Assembly (NCBI GenBank): GCA_035284745.1
Contig: JAYKIL010000027.1
Location: 1-63,853, forward strand
Reading direction: 5' to 3'
Source: JAYKJB01 sp035284745 [NCBI: Candidatus Sericytochromatia bacterium]
Lineage (GTDB): Bacteria > Cyanobacteriota > Sericytochromatia > S15B-MN24
Length of the DNA: 63,853 nt
Shown: positions 34,381-43,422 of the stretch, piece after piece
Layout of the letters: each line of letters begins with the position of its first letter
Position numbering within the stretch: position 1 is the first letter of the stretch
Notes under the pieces: generated by a model
Seen by the model: the letters and a program-made list of their open reading frames with translations, nothing else
The model's database searches: none
What the model was told of the DNA's origin: nothing
Translations under genes and position numbers: made by a program

Positions 34381-36252
34381 TCACGGGTTTTCTCTTGAGT
34401 GAACGCACGCGGCCCAAGATGGTTTCAACGTGTTGAGGTTCCACCGCCCTGGGTGGGCTAACTCTTTGGGGGAAAGCCTGAATTGTTCGATGCCTGTCGC
34501 GATAGCAAAAGCGGTCTGCGCCTGGAAATTGGCGTCGCTGAGAAGTCTGGCCTCGGTGGGGTTTGAAATGAATCCTGTTTCGAGAAGAAGTGATGGAATG
34601 CTGCCGTTGCGCAAGACGAACAGACCGTCCTGTTTGACCCCGCGGTCGGGCCGTCTGAGAAGGGTTGTGACCGTTTGATGGACAACCTGGGCAAAGTTCT
34701 GGCTCCCCGGCTCGCGCCAATAGGTTTCGAGTCCGTGGACCTCTTCGCTGGAATGAGAATTGGCGTGAAGACTTACGAACATATCGCCTTTCCAGCGTTT
34801 AATGACTTCCACCCGGGGTAACAAATGCATCTCGGCGTCGATTCCACGGGTGAGGATGGCATTATAGCCGCGCCGAAGCAGGGCATCACGGAGGGCGTGA
34901 GCCAGTTTCAGACACACGTTTTTTTCGGTTTTTCCGTGGGTGCCCAGAGCGCCGGGGTCGTTGCCGCCGTGCCCGGGGTCGATAACCACCAATGGCATAT
35001 CGGGACGGGCCCGGGGGTCAACCCGATCCCACGCCAAAGTGATGCCCGTTTGGGAATCTCTACGTTCTGATGCTTCGTAGTGGCCGGGGGTCAGTGTCAC
35101 ATCCAAAACCCAGGTATGGCCTTCTTGACTGGCTTCTATCTTCTGAAGAAGACGCCCCGGCTGGGGTAACTTCCCGGAAAAACTACCGCCCGGGATGCGA
35201 ATTCGCAGCCGATCCGGACTGGGTTGAAAAAGTGAGACACGCGGCCCATCCAATGCGACGTGAAGGGTGAGTCGATTCTCTGTTTCACGCGCCCAGAGCC
35301 CTTTGAGCGCCTGCCCCGGCGGCGGGCCGTCAATGTCGTCGCCGGCGGCTGAAAATTGACGCAGCATCATTGTCAGGGCTGGGTCTTGGCTTCCTGAGCG
35401 CGCGACGATCAAAACAGAGTGTTCCCGCAATTGCATTAACTGAAAATTTGGCGATTGAGAACAGTCGATCACCAACCGTGTCCCGCCCGCGTATTCCCCG
35501 ACCCTTATCTGTTCGACGCCGTCGCTCCCGACAGGAATGGTTTGCTTGAGGCGGGTGTCCGCGAAATCGGCATTTGGGATGTCCAAAACCATCCGGTGGG
35601 GATTGTTCAGAATGGATACTTGGGGTTCGAACCCTTTGGTGGCCTGCAGCACGAGGCCGTATCGACGCCACGCCAATTCCTCAATGACCAGAGGGTCTTC
35701 GCTGGGCGAGACGGGAGCGGCAGTCGAGTGCACGAGGATGGGGCGGTATTCGTGCTTGATGGCTCGTTTGTGGGGCTGGGGAAGGTGGTTCACAGGCTTG
35801 TTCGCCGTGAGCTTCGGCGGTTTTTTGTTCGGTGGGGAAGGGGCCTTCACGATGGGCTGCGCAGGTTTTTTTTTGATGACCGCGACGGTCCGATTGAGGG
35901 CGGGGCGCGGTCGCAAGGTCGCAGTGACCCGAGGTGCCGGGCTCGCTTGAGAAGCCCTCGTCTGAACGATGAGGGGGGAGGGACTGGGGGTGGGGCGTTT
36001 GGCGACGGGGGCACTGGCTTTTTGCTTGCCGTGAGCCAGTGAGCGGGGGCTGTGGGGCACAGGGGTTGGCGTCGAACGCGGAGAGCCTTTGCTGACCGCT
36101 CGCTGCTTGCTGATGTGCCTGTCTAAACGCGGCGGGGTGGCCGCTTCACTCGCCGCAGGCGCCCCAAAAGTGGTCGCACCGGCCAACGTGAGCAGGGGTG
36201 TGAGCGTGAACCTCCAGAGCCTGTGAAGGCGTTTACCGTCTGACGCAGACAA
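34381..36252 (-). CDS. N-acetylmuramoyl-L-alanine amidase with AMIN domain
   Basis: About 623 residues from TTG 36252. The longer ATG at 36294 begins inside an inverted repeat and lacks an SD site; the true start is uncertain. A signal peptide (LTPLLTLAGATTFGAPAASEA) leads into ~150 residues of Lys/Pro/Ser/Thr-rich linker, then AMIN-type beta domains (VSILNNPHRMVLDIPNADF, LTLHVALDGPRVSLF). The C-terminal Amidase_3 domain has zinc and catalytic residues in VVIDPGHGGNDPGA, FVSLHANSH and LLLETGFISN. It cleaves the stem peptide from peptidoglycan in the periplasm; AMIN domains target such enzymes to septa or glycan. Confidence 0.9.
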   Translation of the reverse strand: MSASDGKRLHRLWRFTLTPLLTLAGATTFGAPAASEAATPPRLDRHISKQRAVSKGSPRSTPTPVPHSPRSLAHGKQKASAPVAKRPTPSPSPLIVQTRASQASPAPRVTATLRPRPALNRTVAVIKKKPAQPIVKAPSPPNKKPPKLTANKPVNHLPQPHKRAIKHEYRPILVHSTAAPVSPSEDPLVIEELAWRRYGLVLQATKGFEPQVSILNNPHRMVLDIPNADFADTRLKQTIPVGSDGVEQIRVGEYAGGTRLVIDCSQSPNFQLMQLREHSVLIVARSGSQDPALTMMLRQFSAAGDDIDGPPPGQALKGLWARETENRLTLHVALDGPRVSLFQPSPDRLRIRIPGGSFSGKLPQPGRLLQKIEASQEGHTWVLDVTLTPGHYEASERRDSQTGITLAWDRVDPRARPDMPLVVIDPGHGGNDPGALGTHGKTEKNVCLKLAHALRDALLRRGYNAILTRGIDAEMHLLPRVEVIKRWKGDMFVSLHANSHSSEEVHGLETYWREPGSQNFAQVVHQTVTTLLRRPDRGVKQDGLFVLRNGSIPSLLLETGFISNPTEARLLSDANFQAQTAFAIATGIEQFRLSPKELAHPGRWNLNTLKPSWAACVHSRENP

Positions 36253-36281
36253 GAGAATGAACCTATTTGGGTAACCCGGCC

Positions 36282-36321
36282 GAGACGCCAACATCTGCGC
36301 CGTGGGGCGTGTTGGCGTCTC
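36282..36321. repeat. Perfect 12-bp inverted repeat
   Basis: GAGACGCCAACA (36282-36293) and its exact complement (36310-36321) flank a 16-base GC-rich loop, between the LolA-like lipoprotein and the amidase on the minus strand. There is no T-run. It may be a transcript-end or processing hairpin, or an operator. Confidence 0.6.
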
Positions 36322-36384
36322 CTAGCTTACTTCGGTCCCCGCGAACTGGGCTGTGACCGCGACACGCGTCACACGGCGTCTTGC

Positions 36385-37182
36385 CTACAGCGACATCTCG
36401 TCGCTGCTGACCGCACGGATGCTCATATTTTTTATGATGGCCTTATAAATGAGGTCTCCGCCCTTGTAGATCAAGCGCGCGTTCGGCAGGGCGCTTTGGG
36501 GGTCAACGCCAACCACCTCGTGGCTTGCGCCCTGTGGGCTGAGGCGTGAGCGAACTTCGTACATACTGAGCGGGCGACCGTCTATCGGGTGGGTGCCCAA
36601 GGGTTTAATTTGTGCCTGGGGGTCGAGGATGATGCGAATGATGGCGTTCACCTCGGTCTCTTTGATGGACCATCCGTTCTTGGAGACTGTTTGTTCATCA
36701 CGAATACTTTTCTCCACGGCCATCGGGAGAAAACTGGGCTTGATACGAAGATTATCACCGCCCGTCCAAAGAATTCGCGCGCCCGCGGCTTGCCCTGAGG
36801 CTTTGGTCATCTCAATTTTTAAGCTGCTCGGCTTTTTAAAAGTCACCCGCATCGAGTTGGACTCTTGTCCCTTGGGGCCCTTATCGAAGGTATCAATGGT
36901 CGCAGTGAACCCTTGAACACGTTGCTGGGAGGCCTGTACTGCCATCCGCATACGGCTGACTTCAGACATTTGATGGGCGGCAACAGCACCGGCCTGTGTG
37001 CCGCCCCTCGCTGGCAAGCCGGGTTGGCCCATGGGCGCGAGAGGCATGAGACGTTGGCCGACGACAGGGTTCCCCGGTGCGGGTCGCGCCCGCCGCACGG
37101 CCGTCGGTGTGCCGCACGCTGTCACGAGGAGAAGAACGGCGAGACCGGTGCCGAGCAGGGCATATGGACGGGCACAGAACAC
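36385..37182 (-). CDS. LolA-like lipoprotein
   Basis: A 265-residue protein from GTG 37182, with GGAGG six bases upstream; the longer frame to 37323 has no SD site. The signal ends in lipobox LVTAC. After a short linker, residues ~75-260 look like a LolA/LolB-type half-barrel (FTATIDTFDKG, MRVTFKKPSSLKIEM, LWTGGDNLRIKPS, PIDGRPLSMYEVRSR, ARLIYKGGDLIYKAIIKNMSI). Such domains carry lipids or lipoproteins across the periplasm. This protein is itself a lipoprotein, so it resembles LolB or related outer-membrane biogenesis factors, but the match is at fold level only. Confidence 0.72.
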   Translation of the reverse strand: MFCARPYALLGTGLAVLLLVTACGTPTAVRRARPAPGNPVVGQRLMPLAPMGQPGLPARGGTQAGAVAAHQMSEVSRMRMAVQASQQRVQGFTATIDTFDKGPKGQESNSMRVTFKKPSSLKIEMTKASGQAAGARILWTGGDNLRIKPSFLPMAVEKSIRDEQTVSKNGWSIKETEVNAIIRIILDPQAQIKPLGTHPIDGRPLSMYEVRSRLSPQGASHEVVGVDPQSALPNARLIYKGGDLIYKAIIKNMSIRAVSSDEMSL

Positions 37183-37251
37183 GGGGGACCTCCACGTAAC
37201 GAAAAAGAAGCGCCAGTGACTGAGGGGTTTGTCGGCAGGTGGCGGAATTAA

Positions 37252-37281
37252 TTTCTTAAAAAGAAGATAAAGCTTAAGAAA
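37252..37281. promoter_or_regulatory. 8-bp inverted repeat between divergent genes
   Basis: TTTCTTAA (37252-37259) and TTAAGAAA (37274-37281) with a 14-base AT-rich spacer lie in the 192-base gap between the LolA-like lipoprotein and the large kinase. A shared operator is possible. Confidence 0.35.
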
Positions 37282-37374
37282 GGACTGGTAAACGTATCGG
37301 CAGCCTGCGATGGGTATATCCAACGGACGTGCCGATTCTGTGACCGTTGCATTGTGCGTGGGGAGGCAAATCTT

Positions 37375-40300
37375 TTGCCAGTCCGTTTACCTCAAGAGGG
37401 CCCTTACCACTTACTTGAAAACCTGGGCAGTGGGTCGCGGGCCAAGTCTTATCTGGCTGCGGATCGTGCCAGCGGGCGTTCGGTGGTTTTGAAAGTTTTC
37501 CAAGGCGATCGCACGCAAACTTATGCGGCTTTGCAGCTTGAATATCAGCGCGCGAGCGTGTTGCTTCATCCGTATTTGGCCGAGATGCTAGATTACGGTG
37601 TTTTGCCCTCCGGATTCTTTTTCAGTACATGGGCGCATCAGTCTGGCCAGAATCTGTCTCTTCTGCCTCACGCCTTAGATTCTGAAAAAATAGCGCAGAT
37701 TGGGGCACAGATTGCGGCCGCGTTGGCGGTGATTCACGCGGCTGGTTTTGTGCATCGGGATGTGTCTCCGAGCAACATTTTGTGGGCCCCCGGAGGGGCC
37801 GCTCGCCTGATTGATTTCGATCTTCTGGTTCCGTTTGAGACAGTTGGAGGACCCTTCGCCGGGACGCCTCTCTATGCGGCCCCGGAGGTGTTGCGGGGTC
37901 AGGTGGCAACGATCAAATCTGATCTCTATGGCCTGGGAGCAGTGCTGTATTTTTTGTTGGTGGGTGAGGGGCCCCATAATGCCGAGGGAGTGGGTGATTT
38001 ACTGCGTTTGAAAGAGGGCGGCTTGCCGCCTTGGCCTGCATCCATTGTGGAGGGTTATTCGCGGCCTTTGTTGGATTTGGTTGGTGAATTGCTCGCTCCA
38101 TCGCCGGCCGCCCGCCCCGGGAACGCAGTGGATATTTGCCATCGCTTGCTTGCCATGGGTACCGGGGAGCCTATCGCGTTGGGATCTGGAAATTTTGTCC
38201 CGCCCACTTGCTGGGGCGAATGGTTTGAGAGCCACGCGCAACCGGGGGTTTGGGCCTGGGAGGGTGAAACGGCCTTGGGCCGCACACGCTGTCTGCAAGA
38301 AGCGTTCCGTTATTTGAGGGGGCTCGGACGCCCGGTGGTGTGGGTGAATGGTGCCCGTCATCAGGAGCCCTACGGGGCTTTGGAGTCGCTCTGGCGCTGG
38401 GCTGCTTCTCGGGTGCCGCGCACGCTCGAGACCTTTCCACGCTCCCTGGCGCGCTTGGTGGCTTCCTTGTGGCCTTGGGCGTTTCCTGATGTTTCCCCGT
38501 TGGATGAGCCGGCTCGACTCGCGAGGGTTTTGCCCGAGTTGCTGCGCCAGCTTCTGCTGGATGTTGCGGACGGGCAAATTTTGACCGTTTTGATCGACGA
38601 CTGGGATCAAGTGGATGCATCGAGCAGAGAGGTGCTTCAGGCCGCGCTACAATCCGGCTGGCCTGAGTTTCATTGGCTTTTGGCGGTTCAAAAACCGGTT
38701 CCCTTTGCTCGAACGTTGACTTTGGATGCGATGAAGCCGGCGCAGTGTCACACCTTCTTAAACTCTTTAACGCCCATTCCTGTCCCCGAGGCGTGGGTTG
38801 AACGACTGTGTCAACTTGCGGGGGGGCGTCCCGGCTGGATGCGCCAGGGACTTCTCCATCTGCTGACCCGTTCATCTGCCGAGGGGGGCGTGGGCCTGCC
38901 GGATTCTTTGGCAGAAATCTTTGCGGGCTCTTGGAGCCCCTTAGGCCCCGGTGCGCGTCATGCCATGCTGCTTTTGGCCGTATGTGGGGGGCAATGCGAT
39001 TGGGATGAATGGCAGCAGATGGCCGTTTTGTTGGGAGCTGATTGGCCCTTGGAGCTTGAAAAACTCGTGAGCAAACAATTGATTGAGCCAAGCGAGAGGG
39101 GCTTGTCCTTTGCCGTGGGGTGGTGGCTGGATTGGATCGCCCAGCAGGAGTCTTCGGCGCGTTTACAGCGAATGGCGGCGGATGTGGCCCGCATCCTTGC
39201 GCCCGCTGCTCGCAGCACGGCCTCTGTGCACCGGGTTGCGTGTCTCTTTGCTCAAAGTGATGACCCCCGTTCTCGATTGAAATGGGCCAGTCGAGCGGCC
39301 GTTCAGGCCGCGCGGCTCTCCGCGTACGAGACGGTCTTGGAGCACGCACGGGACGGCTTAGACGCGTGGGAGGAATTGAGCCAACCTCAGTCGCTCCGGT
39401 CTGAGGCGCAAGACCTTTGGCTCCTTCAAGCGGATGCCTGGCGGGTTCTTTCGGATCTGCCCGCCGCGTCGACGGCCTATGAGGCGCTTTTACGTGAAAA
39501 ACTGGCGCCTGATGTTCGGGGGCGATTGTTAACCTCTTTGGGAAAATGTCAGCAAATGCAGAGTGAACCCGAACGTGCAATGGAATCGTTGGGTGCGGCC
39601 ATCGGCTTGCTGGCTGACACGGAGGAACATCACGAGCACTTGCGTGCGCTGACGGCTCTTGGCCGCGTGAAGTTTCATACGGGTGATCGTGCGGGCAGTG
39701 AGGCGGTCTACCAAGAGGTGCTCCGTTTATCGCGGGTCTTTCGGATGCCTGCGTTTGAGGCCGACGCCTTGTCATTTCTGGGTACTTTGGCTGTTGAGGA
39801 GCCTCGCACAAAGCAGCAGGGTTTAGAGTCGTTACAGGTGGCCTTGGCTCTGCGAGAGACTTTGGATGACCCTTTTGGAAAGGTCGATACCCACATGTTG
39901 TTGGGCAACGCTTTTCTGGTGCTGGGGCATCTGAGGGAGGCCCGTCATCATTTTGAGTCGAACCGTGCCTTGGCGAGCGAGTTGGGCTATCGCTCGGAGG
40001 AGGGTCTGGCCTGCCTTAACTTGGCTTTGTGCCACGCTCAGGCGGGGCATTGGAGTGATGCCAACGAGGCCCTGGTTTTGGCTCGTCGCCTCGCAACAGA
40101 GAGTCGCTACGATTTTTTGGCGGCGTTCGCAGCGTACGCCCTGAGTGTGGTGGCCTCACACCGCGCCGATTGGCGTTTGATGGGGGAAGCCCTGACCGTA
40201 GGGCGAGCGCTTGAGATGAAGCTTCAAAGCCCTTATGTCCGGCAGTTTGGCTTGGTGTGTGAGGCGGAGCGACATTTGGTTCTGGGGGCCTTTGAGCCAG

Positions 40301-42189
40301 CCAGGCGCGCGGCGGTGATGGCTCTCGATGCGATGAAAGAGACCGGGGGGGGGGAATGGCGTTTTAAGGCGTTGCAATGTCACGCCGAGGCCCTTGTTTT
40401 GGCCGGTGATTGTGCCGAGGCTGAAGAGGCGTTGGTTCCACTCCGTGAGTTATCGGAAGGTTTGGATACCTTGTTTTCGCGCGCAGCGCTATGCCGCTTA
40501 GAGGGATTGCTGGCGGTACAGCAGCAGGATCTCTCCAGGGCTCGTCTCGCTTGGGAGGATGTGCGGGACCGCGCGGCGGAGGGCGGTTTTGACCATTGGC
40601 ACGTAGAGGCTGTTCTGGCTTTGGCGCAGCTTCCGGAAATGTCTGAATTGCTTGGGCTGGATACCTGGCAGCGGCTTCAGGAATTGACGGGTTGGATGGG
40701 GGCGCCACTGTGGAGCTTGATGGTCGGGGCAGGCGCGGCACGAGCCCACCGCTCCTTGGGAGAAACGTTACTGGCGGAGCGTTTGGGCCGACGTGCGCAG
40801 GACTTGCTGCGAGAACTAACAGACGGTTTACCGGGTGCGATGGTTCGGGGACAATTTTTTTCGCATCCGATGCGGGTTCCTTGGCTTGAGGCACTGGAGG
40901 TCGCGCCGCCTGACCAGTCATTGCATTTTAGTCGCCGGTTGGCGATGCTGCTTGAGTTGTCGGGGGTTTTGGGTCGCAGTCGTGATCCGGATACGGTTTT
41001 GCAATTGGTTCACGCGCATACCCTGGAATTGACTCGCGCGGAGCGGTGTTTCATCTTGCTCTTGCAGGTGGATACCACCGAGTGGAGAGTGTGGCCTGAT
41101 GAAAATCAGCAAGCCTACAGCCGTTCGGCGGTGAACCAGGTTCTCGCGACGCGAAAATCATTATGCTTAGTGGACACGTTGGAGCCTGGAAATTGGCGCC
41201 CCACGCAGAGCGTGAGAGATTTGGATCTGCGGAGCGTGCTGGTTGTGCCGCTGGCCTCCGGTACGACGGTCCATGGCGTGTTATACGTGGACAGTCGGGT
41301 TGCCTTGGGCACTTTCGGCCCCGACGATGTTTCTATGCTCGAGGCCATTGCCTCGCAGGCTGCTGTTGCCCTTGAGACGACCCGCCTGCTTTGGGCCCTG
41401 CGGCGTCAAATGGATCAACAGGCGGCCCACATTCGATTGTTGGCGCAAAAAGACACCACCATCAGCGCGCTGCGAGACTATGATCGCGCTCGCCAGGTTG
41501 CTTTTGAGGCAGAAAGTCACGACTTGCGCGCTCCGTTGGCCTCCATTTTGGTGTCCGCGCAAGGTCTTTTGAAAGGCCTTGAGGGTCCATTAAACCCCCA
41601 ACAGGTTTCGTTGCTGGAAGGATTGCTTCTCAATACTCGCCTCTTGATGACTCGCATCGACGGTATTTTGGATGCGGCGGTGGTGGAGGCTGGAAAGCTC
41701 TCGTTGCGCCGTGTCCGTTTGCCTTTTGCGCGGGTGGTGCGAGAGGTTTTGCTGGTTCTGAAGCCCATTGCGGAAGCTAAAGGGCTAGAGTTGCTTTGGG
41801 ACGACCACGGCTGGGATACGCTGCCCCCCATATGGGGAGACGCGAGGCGCTTAAACCAGGTGGTTCAAAACTTGGTCGATAACGCCATAAAATACACACC
41901 GGCTGGTTTGGTGCGTGTTTCCGTATCCCGGTTGCAAACGGACGTTGTCTTGACGGTTGAAGACACTGGGCCTGGTCTGCCACCGTCTCGCCTGAACGCA
42001 CCCTTTGCGCGATATGGGCCCCACGATCCTGAACAACACGGGTCAGGATTGGGGCTTTGGAGGGTCGCCGCCTTGGTGCAGGAACATGGAGGCGTGATTG
42101 AATTACAGTGTCCCCCGGCGGGAGGCACGGTTGTCACCGTTCGCATCCCGCCCTTTGACGAGACGGCTTCACAGGTTTTGGGCGAGTAG
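37375..42189 (+). CDS. Hybrid Ser/Thr kinase - ATPase - TPR - GAF - histidine kinase
   Basis: A 1,604-residue cytosolic protein from TTG 37375, eight bases after GGGGAGG. Domains: Hanks-type Ser/Thr kinase (~8-265) with Lys40, His-Arg-Asp 127-129, and Asp-Phe-Asp 147-149 instead of Asp-Phe-Gly; an AAA/NACHT-like module (~285-600) whose Walker A reads GETALGRT from residue 297, with Arg replacing Lys, and Walker B LTVLIDDWDQ; about 500 residues of TPR-like helices (~600-1150); GAF (~1194-1340); coiled coil; HisKA with ESHDLRAPL (His1382); HATPase with VDNAIKYTP, EDTGPGLP and GSGLGL. Similar hybrids are known in cyanobacteria and myxobacteria. The gene's end overlaps the convergent response regulator by 21 bases. 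There is no membrane segment, so the signal is probably internal. Confidence 0.93.
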   Translation: MPVRLPQEGPYHLLENLGSGSRAKSYLAADRASGRSVVLKVFQGDRTQTYAALQLEYQRASVLLHPYLAEMLDYGVLPSGFFFSTWAHQSGQNLSLLPHALDSEKIAQIGAQIAAALAVIHAAGFVHRDVSPSNILWAPGGAARLIDFDLLVPFETVGGPFAGTPLYAAPEVLRGQVATIKSDLYGLGAVLYFLLVGEGPHNAEGVGDLLRLKEGGLPPWPASIVEGYSRPLLDLVGELLAPSPAARPGNAVDICHRLLAMGTGEPIALGSGNFVPPTCWGEWFESHAQPGVWAWEGETALGRTRCLQEAFRYLRGLGRPVVWVNGARHQEPYGALESLWRWAASRVPRTLETFPRSLARLVASLWPWAFPDVSPLDEPARLARVLPELLRQLLLDVADGQILTVLIDDWDQVDASSREVLQAALQSGWPEFHWLLAVQKPVPFARTLTLDAMKPAQCHTFLNSLTPIPVPEAWVERLCQLAGGRPGWMRQGLLHLLTRSSAEGGVGLPDSLAEIFAGSWSPLGPGARHAMLLLAVCGGQCDWDEWQQMAVLLGADWPLELEKLVSKQLIEPSERGLSFAVGWWLDWIAQQESSARLQRMAADVARILAPAARSTASVHRVACLFAQSDDPRSRLKWASRAAVQAARLSAYETVLEHARDGLDAWEELSQPQSLRSEAQDLWLLQADAWRVLSDLPAASTAYEALLREKLAPDVRGRLLTSLGKCQQMQSEPERAMESLGAAIGLLADTEEHHEHLRALTALGRVKFHTGDRAGSEAVYQEVLRLSRVFRMPAFEADALSFLGTLAVEEPRTKQQGLESLQVALALRETLDDPFGKVDTHMLLGNAFLVLGHLREARHHFESNRALASELGYRSEEGLACLNLALCHAQAGHWSDANEALVLARRLATESRYDFLAAFAAYALSVVASHRADWRLMGEALTVGRALEMKLQSPYVRQFGLVCEAERHLVLGAFEPARRAAVMALDAMKETGGGEWRFKALQCHAEALVLAGDCAEAEEALVPLRELSEGLDTLFSRAALCRLEGLLAVQQQDLSRARLAWEDVRDRAAEGGFDHWHVEAVLALAQLPEMSELLGLDTWQRLQELTGWMGAPLWSLMVGAGAARAHRSLGETLLAERLGRRAQDLLRELTDGLPGAMVRGQFFSHPMRVPWLEALEVAPPDQSLHFSRRLAMLLELSGVLGRSRDPDTVLQLVHAHTLELTRAERCFILLLQVDTTEWRVWPDENQQAYSRSAVNQVLATRKSLCLVDTLEPGNWRPTQSVRDLDLRSVLVVPLASGTTVHGVLYVDSRVALGTFGPDDVSMLEAIASQAAVALETTRLLWALRRQMDQQAAHIRLLAQKDTTISALRDYDRARQVAFEAESHDLRAPLASILVSAQGLLKGLEGPLNPQQVSLLEGLLLNTRLLMTRIDGILDAAVVEAGKLSLRRVRLPFARVVREVLLVLKPIAEAKGLELLWDDHGWDTLPPIWGDARRLNQVVQNLVDNAIKYTPAGLVRVSVSRLQTDVVLTVEDTGPGLPPSRLNAPFARYGPHDPEQHGSGLGLWRVAALVQEHGGVIELQCPPAGGTVVTVRIPPFDETASQVLGE

Positions 42190-42513
42190 CGTTCGCGTCT
42201 CTTGCATAATTTCGTCAAGATCGGCGGGTTTTTTCAAGAAGCGAACGTTGGGGCGGTTCAGGTGTTCCACACGTTCAAGGTCGCGCCCGGAAAGAAAAAG
42301 AATGGGCAAGTGTGTTTGCGCGCCCAGTTGAACCCCTGTGACCAGCGGTAAGGCCACATCCAGCACCAGTAAGTCCGGGGAAAATTCACGAATAAGACGG
42401 AGGGCCTGGGCACCGTCAGCCGCTGTTTGCACGGTATGCCCCTCTTGCGACAGGCAACGCGCAATGACTTTTGCGAAGTGCACATCATCATCGACCATCA
42501 GAATTTTCGCCAT
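42169..42513 (-). CDS. Single-domain response regulator
   Basis: A 114-residue CheY-like receiver with no output domain. The acidic pair (VDDD near residues 7-10), the phospho-acceptor Asp in LLVLDVALP (~52), the Ser in LFLSGRD and the Lys in FLKKP are all present. The ATG follows GAGGAG by about six bases. Its 3' end overlaps the convergent kinase by 21 bases, and its 5' end overlaps the upstream HTH gene by 16 bases. It is a likely phosphotransfer partner of the adjacent histidine kinase, acting by protein-protein contact. Confidence 0.92.
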   Translation of the reverse strand: MAKILMVDDDVHFAKVIARCLSQEGHTVQTAADGAQALRLIREFSPDLLVLDVALPLVTGVQLGAQTHLPILFLSGRDLERVEHLNRPNVRFLKKPADLDEIMQETRTLLAQNL

Positions 42514-43418
42514 GATGTCTCCTCAAAAAGGCTGGCTGAATCGAGTCCGAGAGCTTCGCTCACCCGTGTGGCGAAGTCTCCGGGTTTCAGTTGGAGCTGC
42601 CCATTAAATACGGCGAAAAGATCGTCCGCCGGTAACCCTGTTTTGGAGACGAGGGCCTCAATGGTCAACTGCTGGTCGAAAAATGCCCGGAGTAATTTCT
42701 GGGTTGCGGGCTGATATTGCTCATACGGGGGCAAATAGCTCAGGGCATCCTCCATCACAGGATCGCGGGCTGGGGAACTTTCAAACGTTTTTCTCAAGAA
42801 ATACTGCAAAAGGCGTTCGGAGAAGTCTGTCACGTTGTCTTGTGAGCGTCTGAGCCAATGGGCCATGGCATCCAAGGCCTGGATGAAGGATTGCGCTTCC
42901 GGTTCTGACAAAGCCCGCATTGCGGCCGTATGTAACCGGTCACGCCAGGTATCGAGGGGTAGATACTCCATAAAAATCATAGGATCGGCGTCGGCAGCAC
43001 GCGCCAGCAATTCGATGTCGGCCGGCTCTTTGGGAAAAGGTGTCCCTCCGCGCAGAAGCAGTTGGAGATGACCCTCACTGTAAGCAGGTACTATCCGTTG
43101 TATCCACTCCCCCTCTGTAATCTCCTTCGCTTTCAAATGCGCAATCAGCCGCCTGGTTGACTCGGGTAAAACTTGGAGCTGTTGACGGTATTCGGTGAAC
43201 ACCAGGGGGTCTAGTTTTAACGCCGATGACAAAGCGTGAAGGGTATCTCGTGAGCGCGGAAAGCTGACTTTTCCGAGCAGGATCCGGGACAAGTGGTCCT
43301 TGGTTAATCCGCTGGCTGCCGCCACTTCTGTTTGCGTTAATCCCAAGGTTTTGATGGCTTCGCGGACCAAGGCGACGGACGGACTCGCATCGCCGTTGGT
43401 GGTACTGCGCCGCCCCAC
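42498..43418 (-). CDS. XRE-type helix-turn-helix protein with second HTH-like C-terminus
   Basis: A 306-residue protein from GTG 43418, four bases after the stop of the upstream membrane-protein gene; the frame is open to 43481. Residues ~15-75 form a classical XRE HTH (LGLTQTEVAAASGLTKDHLSRILLGKV). The middle 150 residues are helical and unrecognised. The C-terminal ~55 residues look like a second HTH (LTIEALVSKTGLPADDLFAVFNG). It overlaps the response regulator gene. It probably reads out, or is controlled by, the phosphorelay, which is an inference from position. Confidence 0.82.
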   Translation of the reverse strand: MGRRSTTNGDASPSVALVREAIKTLGLTQTEVAAASGLTKDHLSRILLGKVSFPRSRDTLHALSSALKLDPLVFTEYRQQLQVLPESTRRLIAHLKAKEITEGEWIQRIVPAYSEGHLQLLLRGGTPFPKEPADIELLARAADADPMIFMEYLPLDTWRDRLHTAAMRALSEPEAQSFIQALDAMAHWLRRSQDNVTDFSERLLQYFLRKTFESSPARDPVMEDALSYLPPYEQYQPATQKLLRAFFDQQLTIEALVSKTGLPADDLFAVFNGQLQLKPGDFATRVSEALGLDSASLFEETSWRKF

Positions 43419-43422
43419 GACC

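Noticed and set aside
38171-39811. 546-codon open frame antisense to the hybrid kinase
   Set aside because: Its product is low-complexity (Pro, Arg, Ala, Ser, His rich) with no domain, as expected from the complement of GC-rich coding DNA with biased third positions.
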